Shown in pieces: positions 32,601 through 43,440 of a stretch of 64,000 nt of DNA. The DNA is taken from positions 1,736,001 to 1,800,000 of the forward strand of contig VJWM01000044.1 of assembly GCA_010909165.1 (NCBI GenBank), given 5' to 3'. This DNA is from Anthoceros angustus (Eukaryota; Streptophyta; Anthocerotopsida; Anthocerotales; Anthocerotaceae). Position numbers and translations under genes: made by a program. A model generated the notes under the pieces. That model was not told where the DNA came from and ran no database searches. It saw only the letters and a program-made list of their open reading frames with translations. Numbering within the stretch: position 1 is the stretch's first letter; each line of letters begins with the position of its first letter.

Positions 32601-35366
32601 ACCTTGTCCCCAAAAACCGTCATTCACTTGCAACAGCTGGAAATTCTGTAGCCTCTAATGGCACTGATACTTCACGGTGTTCAACCACATGAACATTTGT
32701 ATCTTTGCGTGCGTTTTCACTGGCCGTATGAACATCTGTGTGTGAATCACCATCAACAGCCTGAATGCCAGATTCATAAGCACCTTTGCTAGTAGTTTTA
32801 CTAGCAACTTGAACATCCACATCGCTAACCACTTGAGTGTTGTTGAAGGCGTTCTCACTGGTCTTTTGAGCGCCTACGTAGCCAAGTCACTTGAGCGTCG
32901 CTGCAGATGTTGTCTCCTGTTGCTGAACTGTTTGTAATCTTGTCAACCTCCTGTATGGTTCCGTGGGCACAAGATGAACCCTCTGACCCACAGATGCCTG
33001 GACATTGGCCTATCTGAAGCCGAGCAGGACCTGGGGACCAAAGTTGAGCTGCTCATGATCAGAAAGACGCCTTCTGTGCAAATGTATCGGAAGATGCCAC
33101 GACGCGGGCGAGGGTAGTGTGACTAACCACGAACTGTAGAGGACCTCCAGTATGACTCCCGGGAGAATCATCGAAAAGCCAGGCCAAGCCACCTCGGCAG
33201 ATCTGCAATCTGCAGGGGCTGCAACCTTGGCACTACCGTCAACAGCAGCAGCAGAAGGTGGGGCAGCCCCAACACCGTTAATGCGAGCCAGCAAGAGGTC
33301 CCTCATTCTGCAGCTTGAGCTACGAGCCTCCACCGCAAACTTGAGCATACTTGCACCAAAACCTTGTGCAGTGTTTGGTTTTGTTCTTACCTTGCAATTT
33401 CCACCAACTTTTACTGCCTCTTCTTGCTATCGTGAATCGTGGCTCCTTCCCCAAATGTGCGTGCTGTCCAAAACCCTCGACTCCCAATCCCTCTGTGGTT
33501 GTAAGGTGTGCAAACAGGTCTTTTCCGTGTCCTCAGAGGCACCCTTTCAGCAAAGTATTCAAGCCAGGCCTTCTCATGGACTGAGGGATAATTGCATGAC
33601 GCTTCGCTCCAGGTTCTCTCTTGAGGCCATGAGAATGCCTCGTTTGACCTACTATCCTCAGCTGGCTTGCTGTACGGAGATCCTGGCCGAGCCCTTGGAG
33701 TTGCCACGGGGAACTATGAGGAGCAAGGCAAGTTTTGTAAGAGCTTGACCCTCTCCATCCCGTGTATGCACCGATTGTTCAGGCATCTTGCACAACCTTT
33801 TTGACATTGCGGTAGCATTCCCCGAATTTTTCTCTCCACGTGTAGGGTAGCAAGAAGTCAAGGATTCGGCAGTCCTGGGACCCGATGTTTGTGTATGAGC
33901 AGGGAGAGCCCAGTAGATGTGTCCACTGTAGAGCGATGTACTTGTTCTGCTTGTTCAGCTTGTTCAGAAACAATGTCGTCCCTGCGTGTATGGTTCGTTA
34001 TGTGTGTTGTTGTGTGTGGTGTGTGGGTTGTGGTGTTTTACTAGAGCACGTACATGCATATGTAACGTCAAGGCAAATGCTTGACTGTGTGCAGCTCTTA
34101 CATGGAAGTGTGCCACCTGCATGCAAATGCGCCACCTACATGCAAAATGCAAATGTACCATTTAGGGGAACAAGAGTGCAACGTTGTCACATCAAATGTC
34201 ATGACAGTAGACAGTCAACACAATGAGAGCGAAAGGGTCTCAATGATACAGTAGGGGGTGCAGGCTGCTGCTTTCCTCTCCATTCCTGTCGCAATCAGTC
34301 ATGCAGGATTGGTGGATGAGAGCCAACAGGCTGTCACGCTGATGATGGACGACTACGTGATCAGTCAGGCCCGAGGCCATTTGCAATAATCCCTTGGTTC
34401 ATTCCTTCAGGCGAGCAGGCAGCCTTGATTCGTAGACCAAGTGCTGTGATCCATGACGTCTCAGATGCCGTGGCAGGCTCCTGTGAATGCCACAAGGGCT
34501 ATGGTGGCACACAACGTGCAAAGGTCATGGTGTAAGGAAATTACCAGTTGGAACCTGAAAGCACTGCTGATACGCGCCTCCATCGTGAAGCTAAGCACAA
34601 ACTAATACAGAGGGCGCTGGCGACAGCGACCTTGAGAAACTCAGGGACTGGATCGTGGAGCATTCATGGGGGTGAGCACCACGGTCCGGGCATCTCTAGT
34701 TTGTGAACGAAGGGATGAAATTCCCTCTACGATCAGGAGTGGGAACCTTAGGTTACTTGCCCACCACGGACCTTTCGCCGTCTGATGGAGATAGAATTTG
34801 TTGCGGAAATGCTGAGTAGCTCCCTTTGCCACATGGGCTCCGATAGCACACCTTTGTAAGTAACCACGGATCTCGTACGTGCCATCACCTAGAGGCAGGA
34901 GGTCATGGTCAGAGATGCACACTGGTCCACCCATTTTGTAGATGGGGTCAGTGAGCTGCATCAACATCGACAGCGCCTCGGTACATCTGTTACGTCCTTG
35001 GGCGTACAAAGCTGTGGACTGGTTTTCCTTGTGGGTGGTAGCTCCTTTTCTGTATTAAAACCACACAATTTTGTGGGGCCAGCAACGAAGCATGTGAGCC
35101 ATGCGCTTGGTGTGCGTTGATGTCCTCTTGCTACTCCCGAAGCAATGCCTTTCTAACTCCTACCTGCACAGTTACACTGCACCTTGATATTCGGAGCCAA
35201 ATTCCGCATCAATTATGCAGTGAGTTCGCGAGCAGCACCGTGGGCGTTCCGCTACGGCATGGATGTATCCAGCTGCAGCTTGAGATGTGAGGGGCATTGC
35301 CAGGCCCTGTCAGCTGACACTCCTGACTTGTTGCAATGAGGGATTCTTGGGGTACTTCTCTTCTGC
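32601..35366. other. No secure gene; several unassigned short frames
   Basis: A minus-strand frame at 32,620-32,870 (hydrophilic, with GAYESGIQAVDGDSHTDVHT, ending VASE then a stop) looks exon-like. So do minus-strand frames at 33,010-33,348 (RDLLLARINGVGAAPPSAAA) and 34,641-35,009 (PVCISDHDLLPLGDGTYEIR). They share strand, so one spliced minus-strand gene is possible, but I could not join them with convincing splice sites. At 33,993-34,035 there is a GT-rich tract. Nothing else is recognised. Confidence 0.25.
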
Positions 35367-36377
35367 CTTCAGCTGAATGAGGATTTAGGTTTTGCGGGGG
35401 TGGGTGATGAATAGCATTATGTCGGCACCGGCCTGCACAATGGCTCCCAGTATTCGCTCAGGTCTGCGCCCCAGTTCCTTCCCGACAGCCTCTCTCGGGA
35501 GCTTGTCTCGAGAATGGACAGGGTTTTGTGCTTCCAAAGACAAGGTGATGACGAGGACATGGTCGATGAGCGCATGCTGTTCCTCAACAGGGTGGTGGAA
35601 ATTGCCCGAGTATCAGAGCCTGTGGAGCAGGCAGAAAGTGGTTGTGGATGCTTTTGGGAGGCCGCGGGCTTCTGCTTCCTCATCTGCACTGGACGTTGAT
35701 CAAGGGGCGAATGGTGCACGTTTTGGGGTTGAAGATGTTCGAAAATCTGCCTACAGATGGACAGACTCCAAGAGACCTCGAATCTGCATTCTCGGTGGGG
35801 GTTTTGGAGGCCTGTACACGGCATTGCAATTGGAGTCTCTGGTTTGGCCTGCAAACAAGCGGCCGCAGGTGCTGCTTGTTGACCAGTCGGACAGATTTGT
35901 TTTCAAGCCCTTGCTGTACGAGCTTTTGTCGAAGGAAGTGGATCAGTGGGAGATTGCTCCAAGGTTCTCGGAGCTGCTGGCTGGCACCAGCATCCAATTT
36001 GTGCAGGATAAGGTGAAGAATGTGACACCCTGTGATGCAGCAACGGGTCAGCGTGCACTAAGAGATATCGGAGGTACTGTGGTCCTGGAGAGTGGAACAC
36101 AGATTGAGTATGACTGGTTGCTGCTTGCACTGGGGCTGAGACGAGGATGAGCTTTTGTCCCGGGAGCCAGGAGCTTGCAGTGCCATTTTCCACTCTGGAG
36201 GACGCTCTCAAGGTGGATGAACGGCTCCTGGTACTTGAAGAGAGATTTGGAGCTGGAAAGTTGCCGATAAGTGTCGTGGTTGTGGGGTCGGGTTACTCGG
36301 GAGTTGAGCTAGCAGCTACTGTGGCCCAGCGTCTGGGAGGTCGAGGGGTTCAGGTGGTGGACAATGGCCTGACTGTC
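35367..36377 (+). pseudogene. Duplicated 5' half of NDC1, frameshifted
   Basis: This segment matches 36,378-37,388 almost base for base. It encodes KRPRICILGGGFGGLYTALQ, LLVDQSDRFVFKPLLYELLS and WEIAPRFSELLAGTSIQFVQ in one frame (35,407-36,150). A missing G in the ctggggctgagac word at about 36,132 then throws the frame out. Unlike the downstream copy it keeps the full GGGFGG nucleotide-binding motif. It stops where the next copy begins and lacks the C-terminal half. It is either a genuine tandem duplication or an assembly duplicate. Confidence 0.75.
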
Positions 36378-37388
36378 TGCCTTCAGCTGAATGAGGATTT
36401 AGGTTTTGCGGGGTGGGTGATGAATAGCATTATGTCGGCACCGGCCTGCACAATGGCTCCCAGTATTCGCTCAGGTCTGCGCCCCAGTTCCTTCCGACAG
36501 CCTCTCTCGGAGCTTGTCTCGAGAATGGACAGGGTTTTGTGCTTCCAAAGACAAGGTGATGACGAGGACATGGTCGATGAGCGCATGCTGTTCCTCAACA
36601 GGGTGGTGGAAATTGCCCGAGTATCAGAGCCTGTGGAGCAGGCAGAAAGTGGTTGTGGATGCTTTTGGAGGCCGCGGGCTTCTGCTTCCTCATCTGCACT
36701 GGACGTTGATCAAGGGGCGAATGGTGCACGTTTTGGGGTTGAAGATGTTCGAAAATCTGCCTACAGATGGACAGACTCCAAGAGACCTCGAATCTGCATT
36801 CTCGGTGGAGGCCTGTACACGGCATTGCAATTGGAGTCTCTGGTTTGGCCTGCAAACAAGCGGCCGCAGGTGCTGCTTGTTGACCAGTCGGACAGATTTG
36901 TTTTCAAGCCCTTGCTGTACGAGCTTTTGTCGAAGGAAGTGGATCAGTGGGAGATTGCTCCAAGGTTCTCGGAGCTGCTGGCTGGCACCAGCATCCAATT
37001 TGTGCAGGATAAGGTGAAGAATGTGACACCCTGTGATGCAGCAACGGGTCAGCGTGCACTAAGAGATATCGGAGGTACTGTGGTCCTGGAGAGTGGAACA
37101 CAGATTGAGTATGACTGGTTGCTGCTTGCACTGGGGGCTGAGACGAGGATGAGCTTTGTCCCGGGAGCCCGGGAGCTTGCAGTGCCATTTTCCACTCTGG
37201 AGGACGCTCTCAAGGTGGATGAACGGCTCCTGGTACTTGAAAGAGAGAGATTTGGAGCTGGAAAGTTGCCGATAAGTGTCGTGGTTGTGGGGTCGGGTTA
37301 CTCGGGAGTTGAGCTAGCAGCTACTGTGGCCCAGCGTCTGGGAGGTCGAGGGGGGGTTCAGGTGGTGGACAATGGCCTGACTGTCTGC
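35367..37388. repeat. 1.01-kb tandem duplication within NDC1
   Basis: Unit 1 is 35,367-36,377 and unit 2 is 36,378-37,388. The sequence before unit 1 (cttctgccttcagctg), at the join (gtctgccttcagctg) and after unit 2 (gtctgcccttcagcac) shares about 11 bases. Differences between units are mostly one-base changes in G or C runs. Confidence 0.9.
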
Positions 37389-38111
37389 CCTTCAGCACCT
37401 GCCGGAAATCGAGAAGCAGCATTGAGGATTCTGTCTTCGAGGAATGTGGAGCTCGTTCTCGGCTACTCTGTGACCAGTATCAGCAACAGTGCAGCACACA
37501 ACGGTGTAAAATCCAGTCCCGGATCTGTTGTGCTTAACCTGAAAGGAACAAAGGAGAAGGGCGAGGAGCGGAAGCTACATGCTGATCTGGTGCTCTGGAC
37601 GGTGGGCACCAAGGCACTTGTTCCACCCGGAGACGTAGAAACCCAGCCTTCTTTTCCTCTGAATGGGCGAGGCCAAGCGGACACGGACAGCACTCTGAGG
37701 GTGAAGGGTCATCCTCGTGTTTTTGCCATCGGAGACTCAGCTGGTGCCAAGGACAGTTCTGGAAACCTGCTCCCAACAACCGCTCAGGTGGCTTTCCAAC
37801 AAGCTGAATACGCAGGCTGGAATCTGTGGGCTGCAATCAACGACAGACCACTTCGTGCGTTCAAATACACACATCTAGGAGAGATGATGACCCTCGGGAA
37901 GTACGATGGAGCAGTGACACCAAGCTTTCCAGATGGTCTGACGCTTGATGGTGTGGTCGGCCATTCAGCCAGGAAACTTGCTTACTTGTATCGGCTTCCG
38001 ACCAATGAGCACAAGTTGAAAGTCGGACTTAGCTGGTTCGCCAAGACGGCCATAGACTCCATCTCTTTTGCCCAAGACACCCTTGCCAACATCCTAGCCC
38101 CACCACGATAG
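36420..38111 (+). CDS. NDC1: Type II NAD(P)H dehydrogenase C1 (NDC1), plastid-targeted
   Basis: In plants NDC1 is a flavoprotein that passes electrons from NAD(P)H to plastoquinone and related quinones at plastoglobules, and supports phylloquinone and tocochromanol metabolism. The reading here has KRPRICILGGGLYTALQ (about residues 121-137), LVDQSDRFVFKPLLYELL, EYDWLLLALGAETRM, a second Rossmann motif VVVVGSGYSGVELAAT (about 287-302), VLWTVGTKALV, VFAIGDSAGA (434-443) and TTAQVAFQQAEYAGWNLWAA (453-472). The C-terminal half is intact, intronless and close to the angiosperm protein in my recollection. The first motif lacks three residues compared with the upstream copy (GGGFGG becomes GGG). The start is uncertain because the N-terminal region shifts frame between copies; a transit peptide is expected. 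Confidence 0.85.
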   Translation: MNSIMSAPACTMAPSIRSGLRPSSFRQPLSELVSRMDRVLCFQRQGDDEDMVDERMLFLNRVVEIARVSEPVEQAESGCGCFWRPRASASSSALDVDQGANGARFGVEDVRKSAYRWTDSKRPRICILGGGLYTALQLESLVWPANKRPQVLLVDQSDRFVFKPLLYELLSKEVDQWEIAPRFSELLAGTSIQFVQDKVKNVTPCDAATGQRALRDIGGTVVLESGTQIEYDWLLLALGAETRMSFVPGARELAVPFSTLEDALKVDERLLVLERERFGAGKLPISVVVVGSGYSGVELAATVAQRLGGRGGVQVVDNGLTVCPSAPAGNREAALRILSSRNVELVLGYSVTSISNSAAHNGVKSSPGSVVLNLKGTKEKGEERKLHADLVLWTVGTKALVPPGDVETQPSFPLNGRGQADTDSTLRVKGHPRVFAIGDSAGAKDSSGNLLPTTAQVAFQQAEYAGWNLWAAINDRPLRAFKYTHLGEMMTLGKYDGAVTPSFPDGLTLDGVVGHSARKLAYLYRLPTNEHKLKVGLSWFAKTAIDSISFAQDTLANILAPPR

Positions 38112-40099
38112 TCTGGCGCTATGAGTCTTTTCCCGCCAGCTGTGGTGCCTAGTGTGGAAGGCTATTTTTCCTGTATGCATGTGCCTGAAAACCAAACATG
38201 CGCAGTTTGAGTTCCGTCTGGTCCTGGCGTGTGAGGGAGGCTAAAACTGGGAGGATGAACTAGTGATGAGAAGCTAACTAGCGGTGGAACTCCTGGCCTC
38301 ACCCCTTAACATGGTGCATGTATGGCAATTATGGTCAAGGACATGGTAAGGATATCCCAACTTCTGCGGACGAGAATGATTCGTGCCCCATGTAGAGAGG
38401 TTTCCAAGGCTTTCAAAACGGGCAGGCACGGCTGGTGTGTGCAATCGTGTTGTGGCTACAGTCCTTTGTCAAAATACTTTTTTGCCCCGTTGTTGCATGC
38501 TCGACCAGGCACACCAGCTATAAGGTTGGTCTTTGGGTATCCAAAAGAGGCAGTTATACAAAGGTGGAAGAAGCACACGGGTACGTACGTACATACATAC
38601 GCACGCTTATCCTCAAACCGCCATAGCCACACCCTTGACATTTTTTGAGAAAGCTTGTTGCAGCCAGTGACATCTCACTGACTCCGGATGTGTAACAGGC
38701 ACTCCGAAGCATACAAAAATACGCTGTATGAGGACTCTTGTCTCCTTCGTTGAGATACCAAGAAGAATAGAATCCAGTTGTGTACTGTTGGCAGGTCGCT
38801 TCTGGTGGCCCGGCTGTGCACAGCTGGCACGCAAGCAGCTACTTCCTGTGGACCAGTCGCTAACAGCCGTGTCGTGGGTGCATGGTCCGGGTCCTGGGTG
38901 CTGTGGGGACCCTTCAAGCTTGCCGCCTTCAATGCTTCAATGCCGCTGCTGTAAAATTGTGCTAGACTACAACGTGAGTGCCAGGAGCATCCCACGCATT
39001 CGCTGTGGGACCATACATGGCGACCACACATCCCCAAAGCCCATCATCTTCCGGTGCCCCATTGCTATGCGGCATCGCGACGGCGAGCAGAAATTCACGT
39101 GGGCGACCCGCCAGCTGCTCCCTGTGTACGTCCATACATGCATTGCCGATACATAGGCACACACATATGTACATTGCACTCCATTCTCTCCCGTCAAGCA
39201 AGGCGCGTCGCTGGCACCGCAGGCCGTGGCTACAGTGAAAACCTAAAAAAAATAATGGCAATCCTTGCGCCCGGGGCTCGTGCCCCGAGAAATCGTGCTC
39301 ACCAGACGTCAGCGTGCCTGCCTGCGCGTGACTTGCTGTTTTTTTTCCAACCCTAGGCAGACTAGGTGCAAACCTAGCGGAGGAGTCGGGAGTCGGACTC
39401 GTGCAAGCCCCCGTTCCGCCGCCGCCTGAGCAACCATGGCGCCTGCAAGTTGTACAATTTCAATCCCCGCCAGTCCAGTGATTCGCTGTCGCACAGAACA
39501 ACAATCGGTCGGTGGCCAGGATTCTCGAGCCGTGACTTGGCCACCCGATTCGAAATTCTGGAATCGCCGTGGTCGATCGGTGTTGAGAGCGAGCCCGGAA
39601 CTTGTGGTCGGTTGATGGTTGCTTGCGCCGGGGGTCGGCAGCAACGCACTGTCCCGAGCATCGCAACTGTGCAAGTAAGACACGACACGGGACTGTGCGC
39701 ACTCCCCGCAGCAGTCTATTCTGCGCTACTGCGCCGAGGCCCCCACTTCCCAAGAGACAAATTCTGTAGGGCTGGGCATCCGATATTCCCAGTTTTTTAT
39801 TCCGCACCCGCCACGGCCGCCCTGCCACGTGGCGCGATGCCCCCGCCAGAGCGCCTCCGGGAGGCCCGGGGACGTTTGTTTAGGCGGACGGTCGGTGGCG
39901 GGGCCCAGTGGGGCCCTGGACGCTGCTGCAGCGCACTGTGCGATTCAGCCTCCGCCCGCTCCCGGGCCTCCGCTCACAGCAGGAGGAGAAGGGATGCTCG
40001 GCCGCTCTGGCGGACGCGCCGCATCTCCTCTGTCGCCGTGCGATCTGCTGCTCCGGCGCCTTTCCCTAAAACGCACAAGATTCGAGTACCTGCCTCCAA
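38112..40099. other. Intergenic region, no supported gene
   Basis: After the NDC1 stop nothing recognisable is encoded. A plus-strand open frame from 39,450 (about 250 codons, rich in Arg, Ser and Pro) runs through a GC-rich stretch and looks like chance openness in an upstream CpG-rich region. A short poly-T (39,340-39,348) and gtacgtacgtacatacatac (38,581-38,600) are the only simple repeats noted. Confidence 0.5.
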
Positions 40100-40854
40100 T
40101 CCACACAGGGTGCGCTCCCTCCCGCCTGTGCTCTTCTCCTGTGCTCTTCTCCTGTTCCTTCTCTGCATCTCTGTGCTTCCACGGACTGGTAAAGAGTGCT
40201 TGCTAGATATGTATGTAGATTATTAAATTGCTGCTGGAGATGCTGATGGAGTTAATGCCTTTACGTTGTCTTCTCTCCTGTGAGTTCACGCTGAGTCCTG
40301 GGGTCCTGGAGTCCTGCTACTGCTGCCCTGGCTTGGAAGTGACGCAGTAAAAGCGTGCTGGGATGTGTCCGGGCGCGGGACTTGGTTGTCAGTGGGGGGT
40401 CGTCGTGGGTGGGCTCCTTTTTGCGTAGTCAGTGGAAGAAGCGTTTACCTCATCCCTCGTCAGGGCCCATGTCTCGAGGGCTTCATCACAGCTCTATCGC
40501 AGCAGCTTCTTGCTCTCTGCCCTGACGGCTGCCTGCTGGCTGTTGTCGGCCCCCATCGAGGCCAGGAATTCGGTGGCACGGACAGGCACCGAATCCCTGG
40601 CCTCGGTTGTTGCACGGTAACGTCTCCCCCGGTGCCAGCTGGGCGGGGATCGGATTTGTGTTTTGTGTTTTGTATGTGGTGAGGCTGGGAGAGAGTATAA
40701 GGGGGGAGCCTGCCCGCCCCCCGGATGTTGTAAGGCGGGACACGGGCGGGGAGAGGGGTAAGGGGAGGGATCTGCTGGCTCTCCCCGCTCTCTTGTTTGC
40801 TTTCCTCCCTCAGCTGCTGGCTGGTGGCGTGCTTGCTGCTGTCCGAGGATATGC
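40100..40854 (+). promoter_or_regulatory. Probable promoter and 5' UTR of the CxxHP/CPxC serine-rich gene
   Basis: A pyrimidine-rich tract with ctgtgctcttctc repeated (40,128-40,160) precedes several hundred bases without a consistent frame, then the ATG at 40,855. The last ~100 bases (from about 40,752) are inside the tandem duplication and recur before the second copy. No TATA box was identified. Confidence 0.35.
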
Positions 40855-41934
40855 ATGGCGCTGGGGAGCTTCACGTGGAAGAGGATCAAGCTTAAGTCCA
40901 TCTCCACGTTCGTCATCAAAGCGATCGTGAATGCAGCGTGTGATGCCAGCCGGCAGCTATCTGATGAGGATTCCTTGTTTGAAATCAGGCGAGCGATTGC
41001 TGGTCTGAAGGAGTACCGAAGCAACGGGGAGCAGTCGGACGCGGACAGCTCTGACGACGAGGATTTCATGGCGCCCAGGTGTCGGAAGCATCCGGAGGCG
41101 GGGTGCTGGTGGGGTGTGTCCGTTGTGCTTGACGGTGTGTTTGACGAGGCTTGCGGCCGCGGAGCAGGCCAGCTCGCGGGAGGAAGAGCTCGGAGGCTGC
41201 CAGCCCGGTTGCTGGGGACAGTAAGGCTGGGGAGGAGCAAGAATGCGCCGGGGCAGGCGGCCTCGGCAGGGCCTGTGAAGGCAGGGTGGACGGCTAAGCA
41301 GCAGAAGGCGTCCGCGCCTCTTGCGGCATTGAAGGATGGGCTTCCGAGGGCGGGTTCCAGGAAAGGGGACGGGAGCGGGGCCGGCTCCGAGGTCGGCACC
41401 ACTAGCGCCCGCAATTCCTTCTCGGACAAGGGGAGTGCGAGTGGGGAAGGCAGCCGGAGGTTCTCGAGAGTGGAGGTTGTGCACCAGTACTGTGCGCGGT
41501 CTGATTTCAAGAGTTCCTTGAGTGGGCATTTCAGCAAGTCCAAATCGGGGAGGTCTGGAGGCGTGAACAGCGGTGCTGTGGAGGGTGGAGCTTCCGAAAG
41601 CGGAGGGGTCCGTGGAGTGAAGAGGTCGAATTCCAGTGGGAGTGCTTCCTTGATGGCAGGCACGGTGTGGGAGAGGAGGAGGAGCTCAACGGACTCGCCA
41701 TTGAGGGGGTCTGGCCGGAAATCGACGTCCGGGGAGGAAATTTCAAGCAGGAGTGTGAGCGGGGCAGCAGCGGGAGGACTGCTGCTGTTCCTGCTTCCAG
41801 TGCCGCGTATCGGCAATCCGGGGAACTTGTCTTGGGTGTCCAGGTGGAAGTTCCGGAAGCCTGCGGACGCTCCGTCTGTCACCAAGAAATTGTCCATTTC
41901 CGCTCTAGTGCACCCGGACGGCGTCACGGTGTAG
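40855..41934 (+). CDS. Serine-rich protein with CxxHP/CPxC motif, copy 1 (frame disturbed)
   Basis: The frame begins MALGSFTWKRIKLKSIS, then an acidic SDADSSDDED segment and CRKHPEAG. After CRKHPEAG a missing G shifts it into a nonsense stretch until GRSKNAPGQAA, where it re-enters the same frame as copy 2. It then continues through a Ser-, Gly- and Arg-rich middle (KGSASGEGSRRFSR, then HFSKSKSGRSGG) and STDSPLRGSGRKST. A second slip follows SRSVSG, with recovery at NLSWVSRWKFRKP and a stop after HPDGVTV. The final stop and start agree with copy 2. Copy 2 reads correctly where this one slips, and the reverse is true near SASG. Confidence 0.6.
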   Translation: MALGSFTWKRIKLKSISTFVIKAIVNAACDASRQLSDEDSLFEIRRAIAGLKEYRSNGEQSDADSSDDEDFMAPRCRKHPEAGCWWGVSVVLDGVFDEACGRGAGQLAGGRARRLPARLLGTVRLGRSKNAPGQAASAGPVKAGWTAKQQKASAPLAALKDGLPRAGSRKGDGSGAGSEVGTTSARNSFSDKGSASGEGSRRFSRVEVVHQYCARSDFKSSLSGHFSKSKSGRSGGVNSGAVEGGASESGGVRGVKRSNSSGSASLMAGTVWERRRSSTDSPLRGSGRKSTSGEEISSRSVSGAAAGGLLLFLLPVPRIGNPGNLSWVSRWKFRKPADAPSVTKKLSISALVHPDGVTV

Positions 41935-42188
41935 CAGGAGGAGCACGGATGATGGTTATTTGGTTCTTGGACATGCCCTAAGCAGGGCTGTTGCTCGTAC
42001 CGCAACCTCACCTTCTGCTCTCCGGTCATGGAAGCTAGTGCAATCGGCTGGGTTGCAGCTTGCCGTTGGTTGTAACGGTAACGGTGGAAGGGGGTAAGGG
42101 AGGGATCTGCTGGCTCTCCCGCTCTCTTGTTTGCTTTCCTCCCTCAGCTGCTGGCTGGTGGCGTGCTTGCTGCTGTCCGAGGATATGC

Positions 42189-43273
42189 ATGGCGCTGGGG
42201 AGCTTCACGTGGAAGAGGATCAAGCTTAAGTCCATCTCCACGTTCGTCATCAAAGCGATCGTGAATGCAGCGTGTGATGCCAGCCGGCAGCTATCTGATG
42301 AGGATTCCTTGTTTGAAATCAGGCGAGCGATTGCTGGTCTGAAGGAGTACCGAAGCAACGGGGAGCAGTCGGACGCGGACAGCTCTGACGACGAGGATTT
42401 CATGGCGCCCAGGTGTCGGAAGCATCCGGAGGCGGGGGTGCTGGTGGGGGTGTGTCCGTTGTGCTTGACGGTGTGTTTGACGAGGCTTGCGGCCGCGGAG
42501 CAGGCCAGCTCGCGGGGAGGGAAGAGCTCGGAGGCTGCCAGCCCGGTTGCTGGGGACAGTAAGGCTGGGAGGAGCAAGAATGCGCCGGGGCAGGCGGCCT
42601 CGGCAGGGCCTGTGAAGGCAGGGTGGACGGCTAAGCAGCAGAAGGCGTCCGCGCCTCTTGCGGCATTGAAGGATGGGCTTCCGAGGGCGGGTTCCAGGAA
42701 AGGGGACGGGAGCGGGGCCGGCTCCGAGGTCGGCACCACTAGCGCCCGCAATTCCTTCTCGGACAAGGGGAGTGCGAGTGGGAAGGCAGCCGGAGGTTCT
42801 CGAGAGTGGAGGTTGTGCACCAGTACTGTGCGCGGTCTGATTTCAAGAGTTCCTTGAGTGGGCATTTCAGCAAGTCCAAATCGGGGAGGTCTGGAGGCGT
42901 GAACAGCGGTGCTGTGGAGGGTGGAGCTTCCGAAAGCGGAGGGGTCCGTGGAGTGAAGAGGTCGAATTCCAGTGGGAGTGCTTCCTTGATGGCAGGCACG
43001 GTGTGGGAGAGGAGGAGGAGCTCAACGGACTCGCCATTGAGGGGGTCTGGCCGGAAATCGACGTCCGGGGAGGAAATTTCAAGCAGGAGTGTGAGCGGGG
43101 GCAGCAGCGGGAGGACTGCTGCTGTTCCTGCTTCCAGTGCCGCGTATCGGCAATCCGGGGGGAACTTGTCTTGGGTGTCCAGGTGGAAGTTCCGGAAGCC
43201 TGCGGACGCTCCGTCTGTCACCAAGAAATTGTCCATTTCCGCTCTAGTGCACCCGGACGGCGTCACGGTGTAG
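42189..43273 (+). CDS. Serine-rich protein with CxxHP/CPxC motif, copy 2 (one frameshift)
   Basis: About 360 residues if read without slips. After MALGSFTWKRIKLKSIS comes CRKHPEAGVLVGVCPLCL followed by TRL. This C-x2-HP-x6-G-x-CP-x-CL pattern resembles the N-terminal motif of plant DUF740/OCTOPUS-type and related small proteins (typically CxxHP...GxCPxCLxERL), where the Cys and His residues may bind zinc. The rest is low-complexity Ser, Gly, Lys and Arg, suited to a disordered, phosphorylated, membrane-peripheral protein. A missing G at about 42,780 shifts the frame (SASGKAAGG). The correct frame resumes as RVEVVHQYCARSDFKSS or equivalent and ends HPDGVTV. OCTOPUS kinship is an inference from one motif. 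Confidence 0.6.
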
Positions 43274-43440
43274 CAGGGGAGGAGCACGGATGATGGTTAT
43301 TTGGTTCTTGGACATGCCCTAAGCAGGGCTGTTGCTCGTACCGCAACCTCACCTTCTGCTCTCCGGTCATGGAAGCTAGTGCAATCGGCTGGGTTGCAGC
43401 TTGCCGTTGGTTGTAACGGTAACGGTGGAAGGGGGGGTAA

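Larger units (their letters stand above)
40752..43440. repeat. ~1.34-kb tandem duplication of the serine-rich gene
   Basis: Unit 1 is about 40,752-42,095 and unit 2 about 42,096-43,440. The left edge (gaggggtaaggggaggg), the join (gaagggggtaagggaggg) and the right edge (gggggggtaagggggctat) share a gggtaaggg word. Internal differences are almost only G-run length, for example gtggggtgtgtcc against gtgggggtgtgtcc. Confidence 0.9.

Noticed and set aside
34641-35009. Minus-strand 122-codon frame as a gene
   Set aside because: It looks protein-like in part but no start, splice partner or family could be found. Kept only as an unassigned frame.
39450-40226. A 258-codon plus-strand frame upstream of the serine-rich gene
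   Set aside because: Rich in Arg, Ser and Pro with no motif, in a GC-rich upstream region. Chance openness is more likely.
40494-42029. A 511-codon minus-strand open frame opposite the serine-rich gene
   Set aside because: It lies antisense to the start- and stop-consistent plus-strand frame, has composition expected of a GC-rich complement, and no domain features. A shadow.
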